Shown here: positions 1-6,696 of the stretch, piece after piece
Position numbering within the stretch: position 1 is the stretch's first letter
Layout: the number at the start of each line of letters is the position of its first letter
NCBI GenBank assembly: GCA_003161495.1
Contig: PMOP01000098.1
Coordinates: 1 to 13,107 of the forward strand
DNA from: Acidobacteriota bacterium
Lineage (GTDB): Bacteria; Acidobacteriota; Terriglobia; Acidiferrales; UBA7541
Length of the DNA: 13,107 nucleotides
Reading direction: 5' to 3'
The notes under the pieces: generated by a model
Seen by the model: only the letters and a program-made list of their open reading frames with translations
Databases searched by the model: none
What the model was told of the DNA's origin: nothing
Made by a program: the position numbers and the translations under genes

Positions 1-767
1 TGCGCGTAGCTGAACATCGCCACGCGATCCGGAGAAAGCGCGACGACTTGCTCGACCGTATGCGCGAAGCGTTCGGCGGTTTGCAGAGGCAGACCGTAGA
101 TCAAGTCGACGTTGATGCTGTCAAAGCCGAGCCGTCGCGCCTCTTCGATCAAATCGCGCGTCATTTCCAGCGGCTGAATGCGGTGAATCGCCGCCTGCAC
201 CTCGGGATGAAAATCCTGAATGCCCATGCTCAGGCGGTTGAAGCCGAGCCGCCGCAACGTTTCCAGATGCGCGTTCGTGGTCACTCGCGGATCGATCTCG
301 ATGCCGATTTCCGCGTCCGGCGCGAACGTAAACCGTTCGGCCGTGAAGCGGAACAGGCCTTCCATCTGCTCCGGCGTCAAATACGTGGGCGTCCCGCCGC
401 CCCAGTGAAATTGCACGACGGGCCGTTCGCGGTCGACGAAGCGGCTGACGTGCTCGATTTCGCGCTCCAGAATTTGAATGTAGGGCGGCGCGACGCCATG
501 ATCCTTGGTGATGACCACATTGCAGGCGCAAAAAAGGCACAGGCTCTCGCAGAAGGGAAGATGCATGTACAGCGAAACCGGAGTGCGCGCCGCATTGGCC
601 GTCGCATAATATTGGTCGAGGTCGTCCGGCCCAAAATTATCCTGCCAAACCGGCGCCGTGGGATAGCTCGTGTAGCGCGGCCCCGGCCGGTTATATTTCT
701 CGAGAAACGCTTCGGAAATTTCAAAGCGTTCTCGGTTTAATTTCAGATGGAGGCTCGAATCGCTCAT
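1..767 (-). CDS. hemN: Oxygen-independent coproporphyrinogen III oxidase HemN (partial, runs off left edge)
   Basis: This is the N-terminal 255 residues of a radical-SAM enzyme that oxidatively decarboxylates two propionates of coproporphyrinogen III to give protoporphyrinogen IX without oxygen, in the cytosol. The frame is open from the ATG at 767 to the window edge, so no stop is seen. Family marks: GPRYTSYPTA near residue 29, then YMHLPFC followed by the iron-sulfur cysteines C73, C77, C80 and C82 (CxxxCxxCxC, the HemN pattern, unlike the shorter CxxxCxxC of HemW). Further on are HWGGGTPTYL (121-130), EIDPR (157-161), GFNRLSMGIQDF (175-186) and NVDLIYGLP (219-227). HemN is usually about 455 residues, so a little over half is present. 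The start follows the hemE stop by 15 bp. There is no strong ribosome site, and the only in-frame codons between that stop and the ATG are five non-start codons. Translational coupling to hemE is likely. Identification is very secure; the C-terminal half is unseen. Confidence 0.95.
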   Translation of the reverse strand, partial: MSDSSLHLKLNRERFEISEAFLEKYNRPGPRYTSYPTAPVWQDNFGPDDLDQYYATANAARTPVSLYMHLPFCESLCLFCACNVVITKDHGVAPPYIQILEREIEHVSRFVDRERPVVQFHWGGGTPTYLTPEQMEGLFRFTAERFTFAPDAEIGIEIDPRVTTNAHLETLRRLGFNRLSMGIQDFHPEVQAAIHRIQPLEMTRDLIEEARRLGFDSINVDLIYGLPLQTAERFAHTVEQVVALSPDRVAMFSYA

Positions 768-782
768 AGATTTGGCGGGCTC

Positions 783-1883
783 TTAGCGCGCCCCTTCCAT
801 TCGTACTTTGTCGATCACCGCGGCGGCCTGGCCAGCCTGTACAAACGCTCGCGCATTTTCCACCGGTGTCTGCTGCAAAATACCGTGCCCCAAATTCAGG
901 ATGTGGCCGATGCCGCCCGTGCTCTCGACCGCATCGCGTGCCGCCTGCCGCACGCCCTCTTCGGGACCAAGGAGCGCGCACGGGTCGACGTTGCCTTGCA
1001 AAGCGATGCGCGGCCCGACCAGTTCACGGACCGTCGCCAGATCTACGCGCCAATCCACACTCAACACGTTCGCTCCCGATTCGGCCGCGGCTGCCAGCAA
1101 GTGGCTGGAGGCTTTCGTGTAGAGGATCACTGGTGTATCGCCCGCGCCGATTTCTTCGATCAGAAGCTGCGTCGCGGGAAGCGCAAATTCGCGATATTGA
1201 TCGAGCGTCAATTCGCCTACCCAGGTGTCAAAAAGTTGCACGGCCGCCGCGCCCGCATCAATTTGCGCGCGCAGATAACGAGCCGTGGCGCGCGCAATGC
1301 GTTCGAGCAGGTCTCGAAACACTGATGGATCGGAGTAAAGCATCGTCTTAGCCGCCGGAAAACCGTCTTTCCCGTGGCCTTCGATCATGTAGCAAGCCAG
1401 CGTCCACGGCGCGGCAGCAAATCCCAGCACCGGTACGTTCGGGCCCAGTTCCCGAACGAGCCCGCGAATTGTTTTCATCAGAAATCCTGTTTCCTCTTCA
1501 GGATCAAAGGAAGAAAGTTCCCTGATTTGCGCGGCCGTTCGAAGCGGAGACTCAATCACCGGCCCCTTGTCCGAAAGTTCGAATGGCAAACCCATCGCTC
1601 CGGCAGGAATCAAGATATCGGAGAAAACGATGACGGCGTCCACGCCCAGGATGCGATGCGGCTGCAGCGAAACCTCGATGGCCAGTTCCGGCGTCTTGCA
1701 GACTTCCAGAAAATTGTGTTTCTGGCGAATGGCGCGGTATTCCGGCAAGTAACGCCCGGCCTGGCGCATGATCCATACCGGGACGCGCTCAACAGGCTCG
1801 CATCTGCAGGCGCGCAGGAATAGGGCTTTCCGGTTCACGGTCTCGCGAGATAGAGTCATTGGGTCAAGCTGCGGATTCATCAT
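783..1883 (-). CDS. hemE: Uroporphyrinogen decarboxylase HemE
   Basis: This cytosolic enzyme removes four acetate carboxyl groups from uroporphyrinogen III to give coproporphyrinogen III. The 366 residues match the family's usual 340-365. Visible marks are PVWIMRQAGRYLPEYR (35-50, substrate-binding arginines R40 and R44), VFSDIL with the catalytic aspartate D89, GFAAAPWTLACYMIEG (154-169, second family signature with the active-site tyrosine), FDTWVG (218-223), QGNVDP (296-301) and NLGHGI with H333. The start is uncertain. ATG codons occur at 1883, 1880 and 1859, and none has a clear Shine-Dalgarno; the conserved part begins near residue 17, so any of them works. I keep the longest. The gene is followed at 15 bp by hemN, the next enzyme of the pathway, in the same reading frame. 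Its upstream region (1884-2054) is shared with a divergent gene. Confidence 0.96.
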   Translation of the reverse strand: MMNPQLDPMTLSRETVNRKALFLRACRCEPVERVPVWIMRQAGRYLPEYRAIRQKHNFLEVCKTPELAIEVSLQPHRILGVDAVIVFSDILIPAGAMGLPFELSDKGPVIESPLRTAAQIRELSSFDPEEETGFLMKTIRGLVRELGPNVPVLGFAAAPWTLACYMIEGHGKDGFPAAKTMLYSDPSVFRDLLERIARATARYLRAQIDAGAAAVQLFDTWVGELTLDQYREFALPATQLLIEEIGAGDTPVILYTKASSHLLAAAAESGANVLSVDWRVDLATVRELVGPRIALQGNVDPCALLGPEEGVRQAARDAVESTGGIGHILNLGHGILQQTPVENARAFVQAGQAAAVIDKVRMEGAR

Positions 1884-2054
1884 AACAAAAGTAAGAGTTC
1901 ACTGCATGGCCGCGTGATTCTCGGGTGTAAGGCCCGTCTTCGCCTTGGGAATTGGAATGGCTCCAGGTCGCCGCGTTGCCGGAATGGTGAAAGTGAATCC
2001 GCGCGAGCGATCTGCTTTTCTCCAACGGTAGCGTCAACGGGCGAAAGGACAAAG
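1884..2054. other. Divergent intergenic region between hemE and the mutase-like gene
   Basis: This 171-bp spacer separates the hemE start (minus) from the mutase-like gene's start (plus), so it should hold promoters for both directions. I see no convincing -35/-10 pair, operator palindrome or riboswitch in it. The plus reading frame of the downstream gene stays open back to 1914, but this extension is arginine-rich, has no ribosome site and is best treated as non-coding leader. Confidence 0.5.
2044..2049 (+). promoter_or_regulatory. Ribosome binding site fixing the start at 2055
   Basis: AAAGGA lies 5 nt before the ATG at 2055. It decides in favour of this start over the longer open frame beginning at 1914, and residue conservation (hydrophobic helices begin just after 2055) agrees. 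Confidence 0.7.
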
Positions 2055-2477
2055 ATGGACTCAACGAACCGGCGCCTGATGTGGCACGGAATGTTCTTGT
2101 TCTTGATAGGACTTATGACGGGCTTTGCCGAGCAGCATTTCGCCAATGTTCGCATGGGACTCGCGGCACACCTGGAAGGCGTGATGAACGGCACGTTCTT
2201 AATTGCGGTGGGTGCGATCTGGAACGAGGTGAGACTGCCGCGTACGGCCAAAGTGGTCACCTACTGGACGGCTCTGTACGGCACTTATGCGAATTGGCTG
2301 TTCACGACGTTCGCCGCGGTTTTTGGAACCGCTGCGCTCTCGCCAATTACGGGAGCGGGCCACGCTGGACAACCGTGGCAGGAGAGTCTTGTCACGGCGG
2401 GATTTATGAGTGTAGGCTTCGTGATCGTAGCATTCACGGTGCTAGCACTCTGGGGCTTACGGGCCAAAACGGTGTAG
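2055..2477 (+). CDS. Hydroxylaminobenzene mutase-like small membrane protein
   Basis: This 140-residue protein has four predicted membrane helices, at about residues 12-28, 40-58, 68-95 and 112-134. The segments NRRLMWHGMFLFLIGLMTG, RMGLAAHLEGVMNGTF, ALYGTYANWL and PWQESLVTAGF resemble what I recall of the HabA/HabB hydroxylaminobenzene mutases, which rearrange hydroxylaminobenzene to 2-aminophenol in nitroarene degradation. Many relatives in genomes have no known substrate, and nothing nearby (no nitroreductase, no aminophenol ring-cleavage genes) supports a catabolic pathway here, so the substrate is open. The start at ATG 2055 is chosen from the AAAGGA site. The gene is divergent from hemE and converges tail to tail with the next gene, with only 12 bp between the stops. 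The family call is from recognition, not search; another small integral membrane family remains possible. Confidence 0.68.
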   Translation: MDSTNRRLMWHGMFLFLIGLMTGFAEQHFANVRMGLAAHLEGVMNGTFLIAVGAIWNEVRLPRTAKVVTYWTALYGTYANWLFTTFAAVFGTAALSPITGAGHAGQPWQESLVTAGFMSVGFVIVAFTVLALWGLRAKTV

Positions 2478-2489
2478 TCCAGCTTGTTA

Positions 2490-3146
2490 TTAAAACTTCA
2501 ACATCGAACTGCGCGTCATCGTCACTTGGCTGGTGACCACCGCTGGTCCTGACCTGAAGAGATGGTACGCCGCGTATTGTTCTGAGTACGTATCTTCTGA
2601 CGACAGGCAATCGATCGGGATGATTACCTTGTATCCGCGCTGCGCCGCGCCTCCGCCGGTGCCAATGCCCACGCCTTGAAACGATGTGCCGCAGACGATG
2701 ACCGTCTTGATGCCGCGCGCTTTCAACTTCTCATCCAGGTTCGAGCCGATAAATTTGTCTGGCCCGTTCTGGCGCGCCCATTCGCCGTCACGAGCCATAA
2801 ATCCAGGATCCATCATGTCCGCGGGAGTGGCCATGCCGTTGCTGCCAACAAAGCTGTACCACACCATTGCGCCGGCAGCGCGCGCCGCATCGTGCAACTT
2901 CTTGACGGCGGGAACCGTGGCCACGCAGCGCGGACGAGCGCCGCAATTAGCCTTCATCATGTCCAGAATAAGCAGAGCCGTCGTCGGGCCGTCCACCGTA
3001 GCAGGTTTGAGCTCGATGGGAGGCGGAGCTTTTGCTGTGGCCCAATCGTCGAGGATGTCGGCGGCTGAGGACGAGGCAGCAAACGCAATCATGACCGTTA
3101 CGGTTGCCGCGATTGCCCCGCGCAATAAATTTCTCATCTTTAACAT
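2490..3146 (-). CDS. Exported isochorismatase-fold protein lacking the nucleophilic cysteine
   Basis: This 218-residue protein begins with a signal peptide (residues 1-28: basic LKMRNLLRG, a hydrophobic stretch, then SSSA before ADIL), so it is probably periplasmic or secreted. The rest looks like the isochorismatase/cysteine hydrolase fold: TTALLILDMM (55-64, catalytic-type aspartate D62), a GPDKFIGSNLDEKL segment (128-141) and VIVCGTSFQGVGIGTGGGA followed by AQRGYKVIIPIDCLSSED. Aligning that last block by eye to the usual GxxTNxCVxxTxRDAxxRGY motif without gaps puts Val159 where the nucleophilic cysteine sits, and the usual lysine is shifted to K131 next to the FIGS block. It may be a catalytically altered or non-catalytic member; EntB-type isochorismatases also lack the cysteine. 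The start is fixed by AAGGAG 6 nt upstream. Substrate unknown. It stands alone between a convergent gene and the diguanylate cyclase. Confidence 0.75.
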   Translation of the reverse strand: MLKMRNLLRGAIAATVTVMIAFAASSSAADILDDWATAKAPPPIELKPATVDGPTTALLILDMMKANCGARPRCVATVPAVKKLHDAARAAGAMVWYSFVGSNGMATPADMMDPGFMARDGEWARQNGPDKFIGSNLDEKLKARGIKTVIVCGTSFQGVGIGTGGGAAQRGYKVIIPIDCLSSEDTYSEQYAAYHLFRSGPAVVTSQVTMTRSSMLKF

Positions 3147-3152
3147 TGTGCT

Positions 3153-3158
3153 CTCCTT
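3153..3158 (-). promoter_or_regulatory. Ribosome binding site of the isochorismatase-like gene
   Basis: A perfect AAGGAG on the minus strand, 6 nt before the ATG at 3146. It supports this start over the internal ATG three codons later and thereby the full signal peptide. Confidence 0.8.
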
Positions 3159-3232
3159 GGATCGATCCGATCCGCCTCACCTCATGGAGCCAGGTTCTGC
3201 GGCATCCTACGCTTCCACCGTCTTATACACAA

Positions 3233-3253
3233 CGAATTTGTAAATGAAATTCG
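3233..3253. repeat. Short inverted repeat, possible operator
   Basis: CGAATTT and AAATTCG are separated by 7 bp, about 87 bp upstream of the isochorismatase-like start. The symmetry and AT-rich spacer would suit a dimeric regulator, but no regulator gene lies in the window, and a 7-bp match in an AT-rich spacer can arise by chance. Confidence 0.3.
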
Positions 3254-3308
3254 GGCGGAACTATTAAGTATTCGCGGCTAATACGAATCGGAGAAAATCG
3301 ATTTGAAC

Positions 3309-3341
3309 AATAGCGCGGCTGCCTTCAGGGATCGCGCTGTT
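3309..3341 (-). terminator. Hairpin downstream of the diguanylate cyclase gene, possible terminator
   Basis: AATAGCGCG (3309-3317) pairs with CGCGCTGTT (3333-3341), nine pairs including one G-U, with a 15-nt loop. It lies about 90 nt past the stop of the minus-strand diguanylate cyclase gene. The T-rich run on the minus strand does not follow the stem directly, so this is a weak terminator candidate; it may be a leader hairpin for the next gene instead. Confidence 0.3.
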
Positions 3342-3427
3342 CGATTACGCACGCCATTTGCATATCGCCGGCATTTGTCGGAGGAAACAGTTAAGGCATG
3401 GTTATGAAAGCTTACGATTTACAGCGA

Positions 3428-5551
3428 TTATCCAATGACGGGTAACAGTGTTTCCTGTGTCGTGGTTTTCTGACCGTCAAAAACAACTATGCAATCGCGT
3501 CCATTCTTTTTCGCCATGTAGAGCGCCTTATCCGCAGCATGAATTAAATCTTCCATATTATCTTTGTGTGCCGGATAGTTGGCGATGCCCGCGGAAATCG
3601 TAATTCTGCCAAGCGTTTGTCCACGATATTCGACGGAGAGGAGTCTGACTGCTTCACAAATGTTTCTCACGCACTTGAGCGTCCCTTCCACATCCGCTTC
3701 GCACAGGACCAATGAAAATTCCTCACCTCCATAACGGCAGGCAAGATCACCGGCACGCAAACGAGTTTTGAAGAGGGAAGCGACTTCTTTCATCAGCAAA
3801 TCCCCGGCCTGGTGCCCGAAAGTGTCATTGAAGTGTTTGAAGTTGTCCAAATCCAGCATCACTAGCGAAACGGGACGTTTTGTTCGCGCAGCACGGCGCA
3901 ACTCCCGATTGAGCGACTCTTCGAGGTAGCGGCGATTAAATAATCCTGTGAGCGGATCGCGAATCGATTGATTCCGCAACAATTCTCGAAGCCGGAGGTT
4001 GGCCAGCGCCAGGGACACGCGCTCTGCGACTGCAATGGCAAGCCTGCTAAGTCTGGCTTGTTGAACCTGCCCGCCCTCCGAAAGAGGCCCACTGGGCTGT
4101 GGCCCTTTATCCAAGTACATCACTCCCAGTGTTTCCCCCTGTGCGATCAGCGGCACACAAAGGTAATCTCCGGTCAGGCTACCCCGGAGATGGGAGCACG
4201 CAATCGGCGTTCCGGAACCATTTTCCCCGTACGGCTTACCCCGTCGAAGAGCCCAGCAATCATCGGGGCTAAATGCAATTTCCGTCGTTGCGCAGTTGTT
4301 CCAAACGGCGCGGGCCTCCACCAGGTCGCGAGATGGATTGATAATGCAAAGAGCGCCGGCATGAGAGCCAAAGATGTTCGTCAGCGCTTTTTCGCTCAAT
4401 TTGTACGCTTCCTCGACCGTCAGGCACGATTGCAGCAAATCGCCCAATTCGCTCAACTCGACATTTTCCCGGGCGTGAATTTCGGCGTCTTGCAATGCGG
4501 CGCTCAACCGCCTGTCTGCTTCTTTGCGATCCGTAATGTCGCGAACGAAAACAACGCCCCCTTCTTTCTCTCCTTGCGCGTTGATCAGGGGACCGCCGGC
4601 AGCAAGCTTCCAGCTGATTTGCTCTCCATTCAGCGGGCGACTACACATCTCCAATCCGTATACGGATTCTCCGCGCAAGGCTCGAGCAAGCGCCAGTTCT
4701 TCCGTCTTGTACAACGTCTGTCCGTCGTCTTTATAGAGTCCCAACAATTCGGGATAGTTCTGGTCAAGACTGACCGCGTGAATCAAGGCATTTTCACGGG
4801 ATGCAACCGGATTCCTGAGAATTATCGAGCCCGACTTGTCGGCCACAATTACAGAATCACTGCAACTATCCAGGATGGATTGAAGAAGCCTTTTCTGTTC
4901 AATGGTGGCTCGCTCTGCACGTTCATGCCTGGCAAATTCACGATTGAGAAACCAAAAGACAAGAAGCAGAGATAAGAATACAAATACACTCCGAATTGCA
5001 TTGATTTTGGTGGCACGGACATCGCTTGCTTCCGCTTGCGCCAATCGAAGTTCCAACAAGGACCTTTCGACGCCCTCGAAAGTGACAATCACGGCCAGCA
5101 GTTGGGAAGAAATGTTCGCGCTCTGCGCGGCAAATTCGTCTTGAACCGCGCGATCGTGGCTGTTTCGCTGATGCGACTCCATGGAGGCTTTTAGCAGGGA
5201 CAGTCTGCTATGAACGAGCGGATCGAGTTGGACAAGCCGAAGTTGTTGGCCCGGGTTATCCGCGGTTAAACCGCGCAGCTGCGCGAGGTCGCGAAGGACC
5301 AGATTGGTTGCCGCATCAAACTTCTGAAATTGCGCCGGATCCCCCGTGCGAATGTAAGCCCCTCGCGCTGCCGCGGCATCCGTTAAGTGGGCGGGAAGTA
5401 ACTCGCTCAATTCCAGGACGTCTCTGGTATGGGAAACCCAGCGATTGTTCTCTGAAAAGCGTTGGCTCTCAGTCTGGGAGAACCACATGAGGGCCCCAAA
5501 GGCAACGAGTGCCAGCGCGAATACAAGGTTTGCTCTTACTTTCAGCGTCAA
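3428..5551 (-). CDS. Membrane diguanylate cyclase (CHASE3-PAS-GAF-GGDEF)
   Basis: This 707-residue sensor synthesises cyclic di-GMP from two GTP. Order of parts: membrane helix (8-25); an extracytoplasmic CHASE3-like helical domain (about 26-180, with AAARGAYIRTGD at 60-71); second helix (186-203); PAS-like domain (about 216-345, ending VVFVRDITDRKEADRRL); GAF domain (about 365-520, with YLCVPLIAQGETLGVMYLD); GGDEF domain (about 530-695). The cyclase motif is GGEEF at 608-612, with the metal-binding D567 in LDLDNF, DPLTGLFNRR at 532-541, and the inhibitory I-site RAGD at 599-602, five residues before the motif, so feedback inhibition by c-di-GMP is expected. No EAL domain is present. The start is TTG at 5551; an in-frame TAA lies two codons upstream and the next Met falls inside the first helix, so TTG is forced. 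It is divergent from the heme operon and not obviously part of it. Confidence 0.93.
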   Translation of the reverse strand: MTLKVRANLVFALALVAFGALMWFSQTESQRFSENNRWVSHTRDVLELSELLPAHLTDAAAARGAYIRTGDPAQFQKFDAATNLVLRDLAQLRGLTADNPGQQLRLVQLDPLVHSRLSLLKASMESHQRNSHDRAVQDEFAAQSANISSQLLAVIVTFEGVERSLLELRLAQAEASDVRATKINAIRSVFVFLSLLLVFWFLNREFARHERAERATIEQKRLLQSILDSCSDSVIVADKSGSIILRNPVASRENALIHAVSLDQNYPELLGLYKDDGQTLYKTEELALARALRGESVYGLEMCSRPLNGEQISWKLAAGGPLINAQGEKEGGVVFVRDITDRKEADRRLSAALQDAEIHARENVELSELGDLLQSCLTVEEAYKLSEKALTNIFGSHAGALCIINPSRDLVEARAVWNNCATTEIAFSPDDCWALRRGKPYGENGSGTPIACSHLRGSLTGDYLCVPLIAQGETLGVMYLDKGPQPSGPLSEGGQVQQARLSRLAIAVAERVSLALANLRLRELLRNQSIRDPLTGLFNRRYLEESLNRELRRAARTKRPVSLVMLDLDNFKHFNDTFGHQAGDLLMKEVASLFKTRLRAGDLACRYGGEEFSLVLCEADVEGTLKCVRNICEAVRLLSVEYRGQTLGRITISAGIANYPAHKDNMEDLIHAADKALYMAKKNGRDCIVVFDGQKTTTQETLLPVIG

Positions 5552-5575
5552 TGTGCGTTACCGCCATTCATAGTT

Positions 5576-5594
5576 AGACATTCGTAAAATGTCT
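5576..5594. repeat. Palindrome AGACAT-N7-ATGTCT upstream of the diguanylate cyclase gene
   Basis: A perfect 6-bp inverted repeat with a 7-bp spacer, 25-43 bp before the TTG start at 5551. Its right half is part of a 9-bp word ATGTCTCAT (5589-5597) repeated directly at 5649-5657, exactly 60 bp away. This pattern is compatible with paired operator sites; it is unproven. Confidence 0.35.
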
Positions 5595-5699
5595 CATAGC
5601 GAGCCTGGATTACTTTTAGGCTATTACATCGTCTGGCACAATGGGCCTATGTCTCATGAGTTAAGATGCGGCATGTAAACATTCCGCGCCTCTACTAAA

Positions 5700-5730
5700 A
5701 CCACACCGGATTCCGGGAAACCGGCGTGGT
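5700..5730. repeat. 10-bp stem-loop in the leader region upstream of the heme operon
   Basis: ACCACACCGG (5700-5709) pairs with CCGGCGTGGT (5721-5730) with one mismatch around an 11-nt loop. Read on the minus strand the stem is followed by TTTT, giving a weak terminator look in that direction. It lies about 45 bp upstream of the proposed -10 box, so it would not be in the heme transcript if that promoter is right; it could be an operator or block antisense transcription. Confidence 0.35.
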
Positions 5731-5772
5731 CCTGCGACCCCCGTATTTGTGCACTCACTCTTTGGATTTGGC

Positions 5773-5778
5773 TATAAT
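5773..5778 (+). promoter_or_regulatory. Candidate -10 box of the main heme operon
   Basis: A perfect TATAAT 59 bp before the proposed ccsA/hemX start. The best -35 candidates around 5747-5755 are poor matches or have 17-20 bp spacing, so strength is uncertain. If used, transcription would begin near 5785. That would exclude the alternative ATG at 5777 as a start codon. Confidence 0.4.
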
Positions 5779-5836
5779 GTTCGGGCAATGGACATTTGCG
5801 GCGGGTGGAACCTGCTGCCGCGAATGCGTGCATAAA

Positions 5837-6649
5837 ATGACTAGTCCGTATGTAATCGCGACGCTACTTTTCTACGCGGCGAGCCTTGCGCTGTACATCT
5901 GGAATTTGCGCGAGCCTTCGCGTGCGGCGGGCATTGGTGCGACTTCGTTCCTGGTCATCGGGCTGGGGCTCCACTACCTGGCGCTGCTGGCGCGGTCGCG
6001 ATTGATTCATGCCGTGCCGTACGATGACCTTTTTGGTTCGCTTTCCCTGTTTGCGTGGCTGCTCGCCGCTACGTATCTTTGTCTGGAGGCTATTCACCGG
6101 CGCCGCGCGGTTGGCCCATTCGTGTTGCCGATCGTAATCGGCGTGTTCTTGCTTGCGCACCTGCCCGAAGCTAGGGCGGTGAAGGCGCCGCCGGCGCAGG
6201 GACCGCTCTTCGCATTCCACGTCACGCTGAATATTTTGGCGTATTCGGCGTTCGCGATTTCTTTTGTGCTCAGTATTATTTTTCTGGTGCAGAACTGGCG
6301 ATTGCGAAACCGCAAGCTGGGCGTTGTGGGATGGCGGTTTCCGGCGCTCGATGTTCTCGAACGCATGGCGCGCAGCAGCGTCCTGATCGGCTGCATCTCG
6401 CTCGCGGCGGGAATGACGGCGGGATTGATCTGGGCGCATCGGCTGGAAGGAAAGTATTGGGATGGCGATCCGAAAGTGATTGTCACGGCCTTGATTTTAT
6501 TGATTTATGTCGGCTACGAATTTCTATCGCGCACAGCGGCCTGGCGCGGAGCGCGCGCCTCGGCGCTCTGCATTTTCAATTTCATGTTCGTGATATTCAG
6601 CTACAGTATTGTGAATCGGTACCTATCCCATTTTCACCGATACTTCTGA
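5837..6649 (+). CDS. ccsA: CcsA/HemX-family cytochrome c assembly membrane protein
   Basis: From ATG 5837 the protein has 270 residues and about eight membrane helices (near 5-22, 34-51, 66-83, 93-108, 126-150, 181-200, 214-231 and 242-260). The C-terminal block GLIWAHRLEGKYWDGDPK (196-213) is the CcsA signature region (WA-x-x-x-WG-x-YW-x-WDPK in typical members), and H46 and H128 are candidate heme-ligand histidines. Full CcsA proteins handle heme for cytochrome c maturation; the short version beside hemA resembles Bacillus HemX (about 276 residues), which affects HemA abundance. The position directly before hemA (47 bp) favours the HemX-like reading, but sequence alone does not separate the two. 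The frame is open upstream to 5726, yet those residues are not hydrophobic and overlap the -10 box; 5837 itself lacks a clear ribosome site. Confidence 0.85.
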   Translation: MTSPYVIATLLFYAASLALYIWNLREPSRAAGIGATSFLVIGLGLHYLALLARSRLIHAVPYDDLFGSLSLFAWLLAATYLCLEAIHRRRAVGPFVLPIVIGVFLLAHLPEARAVKAPPAQGPLFAFHVTLNILAYSAFAISFVLSIIFLVQNWRLRNRKLGVVGWRFPALDVLERMARSSVLIGCISLAAGMTAGLIWAHRLEGKYWDGDPKVIVTALILLIYVGYEFLSRTAAWRGARASALCIFNFMFVIFSYSIVNRYLSHFHRYF

Positions 6650-6696
6650 ACGGGTGCGCGAACGGGATTTGCGGGAGTTTGTCGAACGACTTGTAA

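Larger units (their letters stand above)
3147..3427. other. Intergenic region with small inverted repeats
   Basis: A 281-bp gap upstream of the isochorismatase-like gene and downstream of the diguanylate cyclase gene. No open frame or RNA gene is evident. It holds a 7-bp perfect inverted repeat (3233-3239 CGAATTT with 3247-3253 AAATTCG), a weaker ATTCG/CGAAT pair (3270-3274 and 3284-3288), and a longer imperfect hairpin at 3309-3341. Confidence 0.55.
5552..5836. other. Divergent intergenic region between the diguanylate cyclase and the heme operon
   Basis: A 285-bp spacer that should hold promoters in both directions. No gene is visible. It holds an AGACAT/ATGTCT palindrome and a second ATGTCTCAT copy near the cyclase gene, a 10-bp stem-loop at 5700-5730, and a TATAAT box at 5773-5778 ahead of the heme operon. 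Confidence 0.6.

Noticed and set aside
1914..2054. N-terminal extension of the mutase-like gene
   Set aside because: Arginine/serine-rich, non-hydrophobic, no ribosome site; a clear AAAGGA precedes ATG 2055.
3968..4975. A 335-codon plus-strand open frame within the diguanylate cyclase gene
   Set aside because: It is fully antisense to a clear multi-domain gene, its protein has no recognisable domain, and its composition is that of a shadow frame.
5549..5571. A 7-codon leader peptide (MNGGNAH) on the minus strand whose TGA overlaps the cyclase TTG start
   Set aside because: It might couple translation to the TTG start, but a frame this short is expected by chance and there is no ribosome site or other support.
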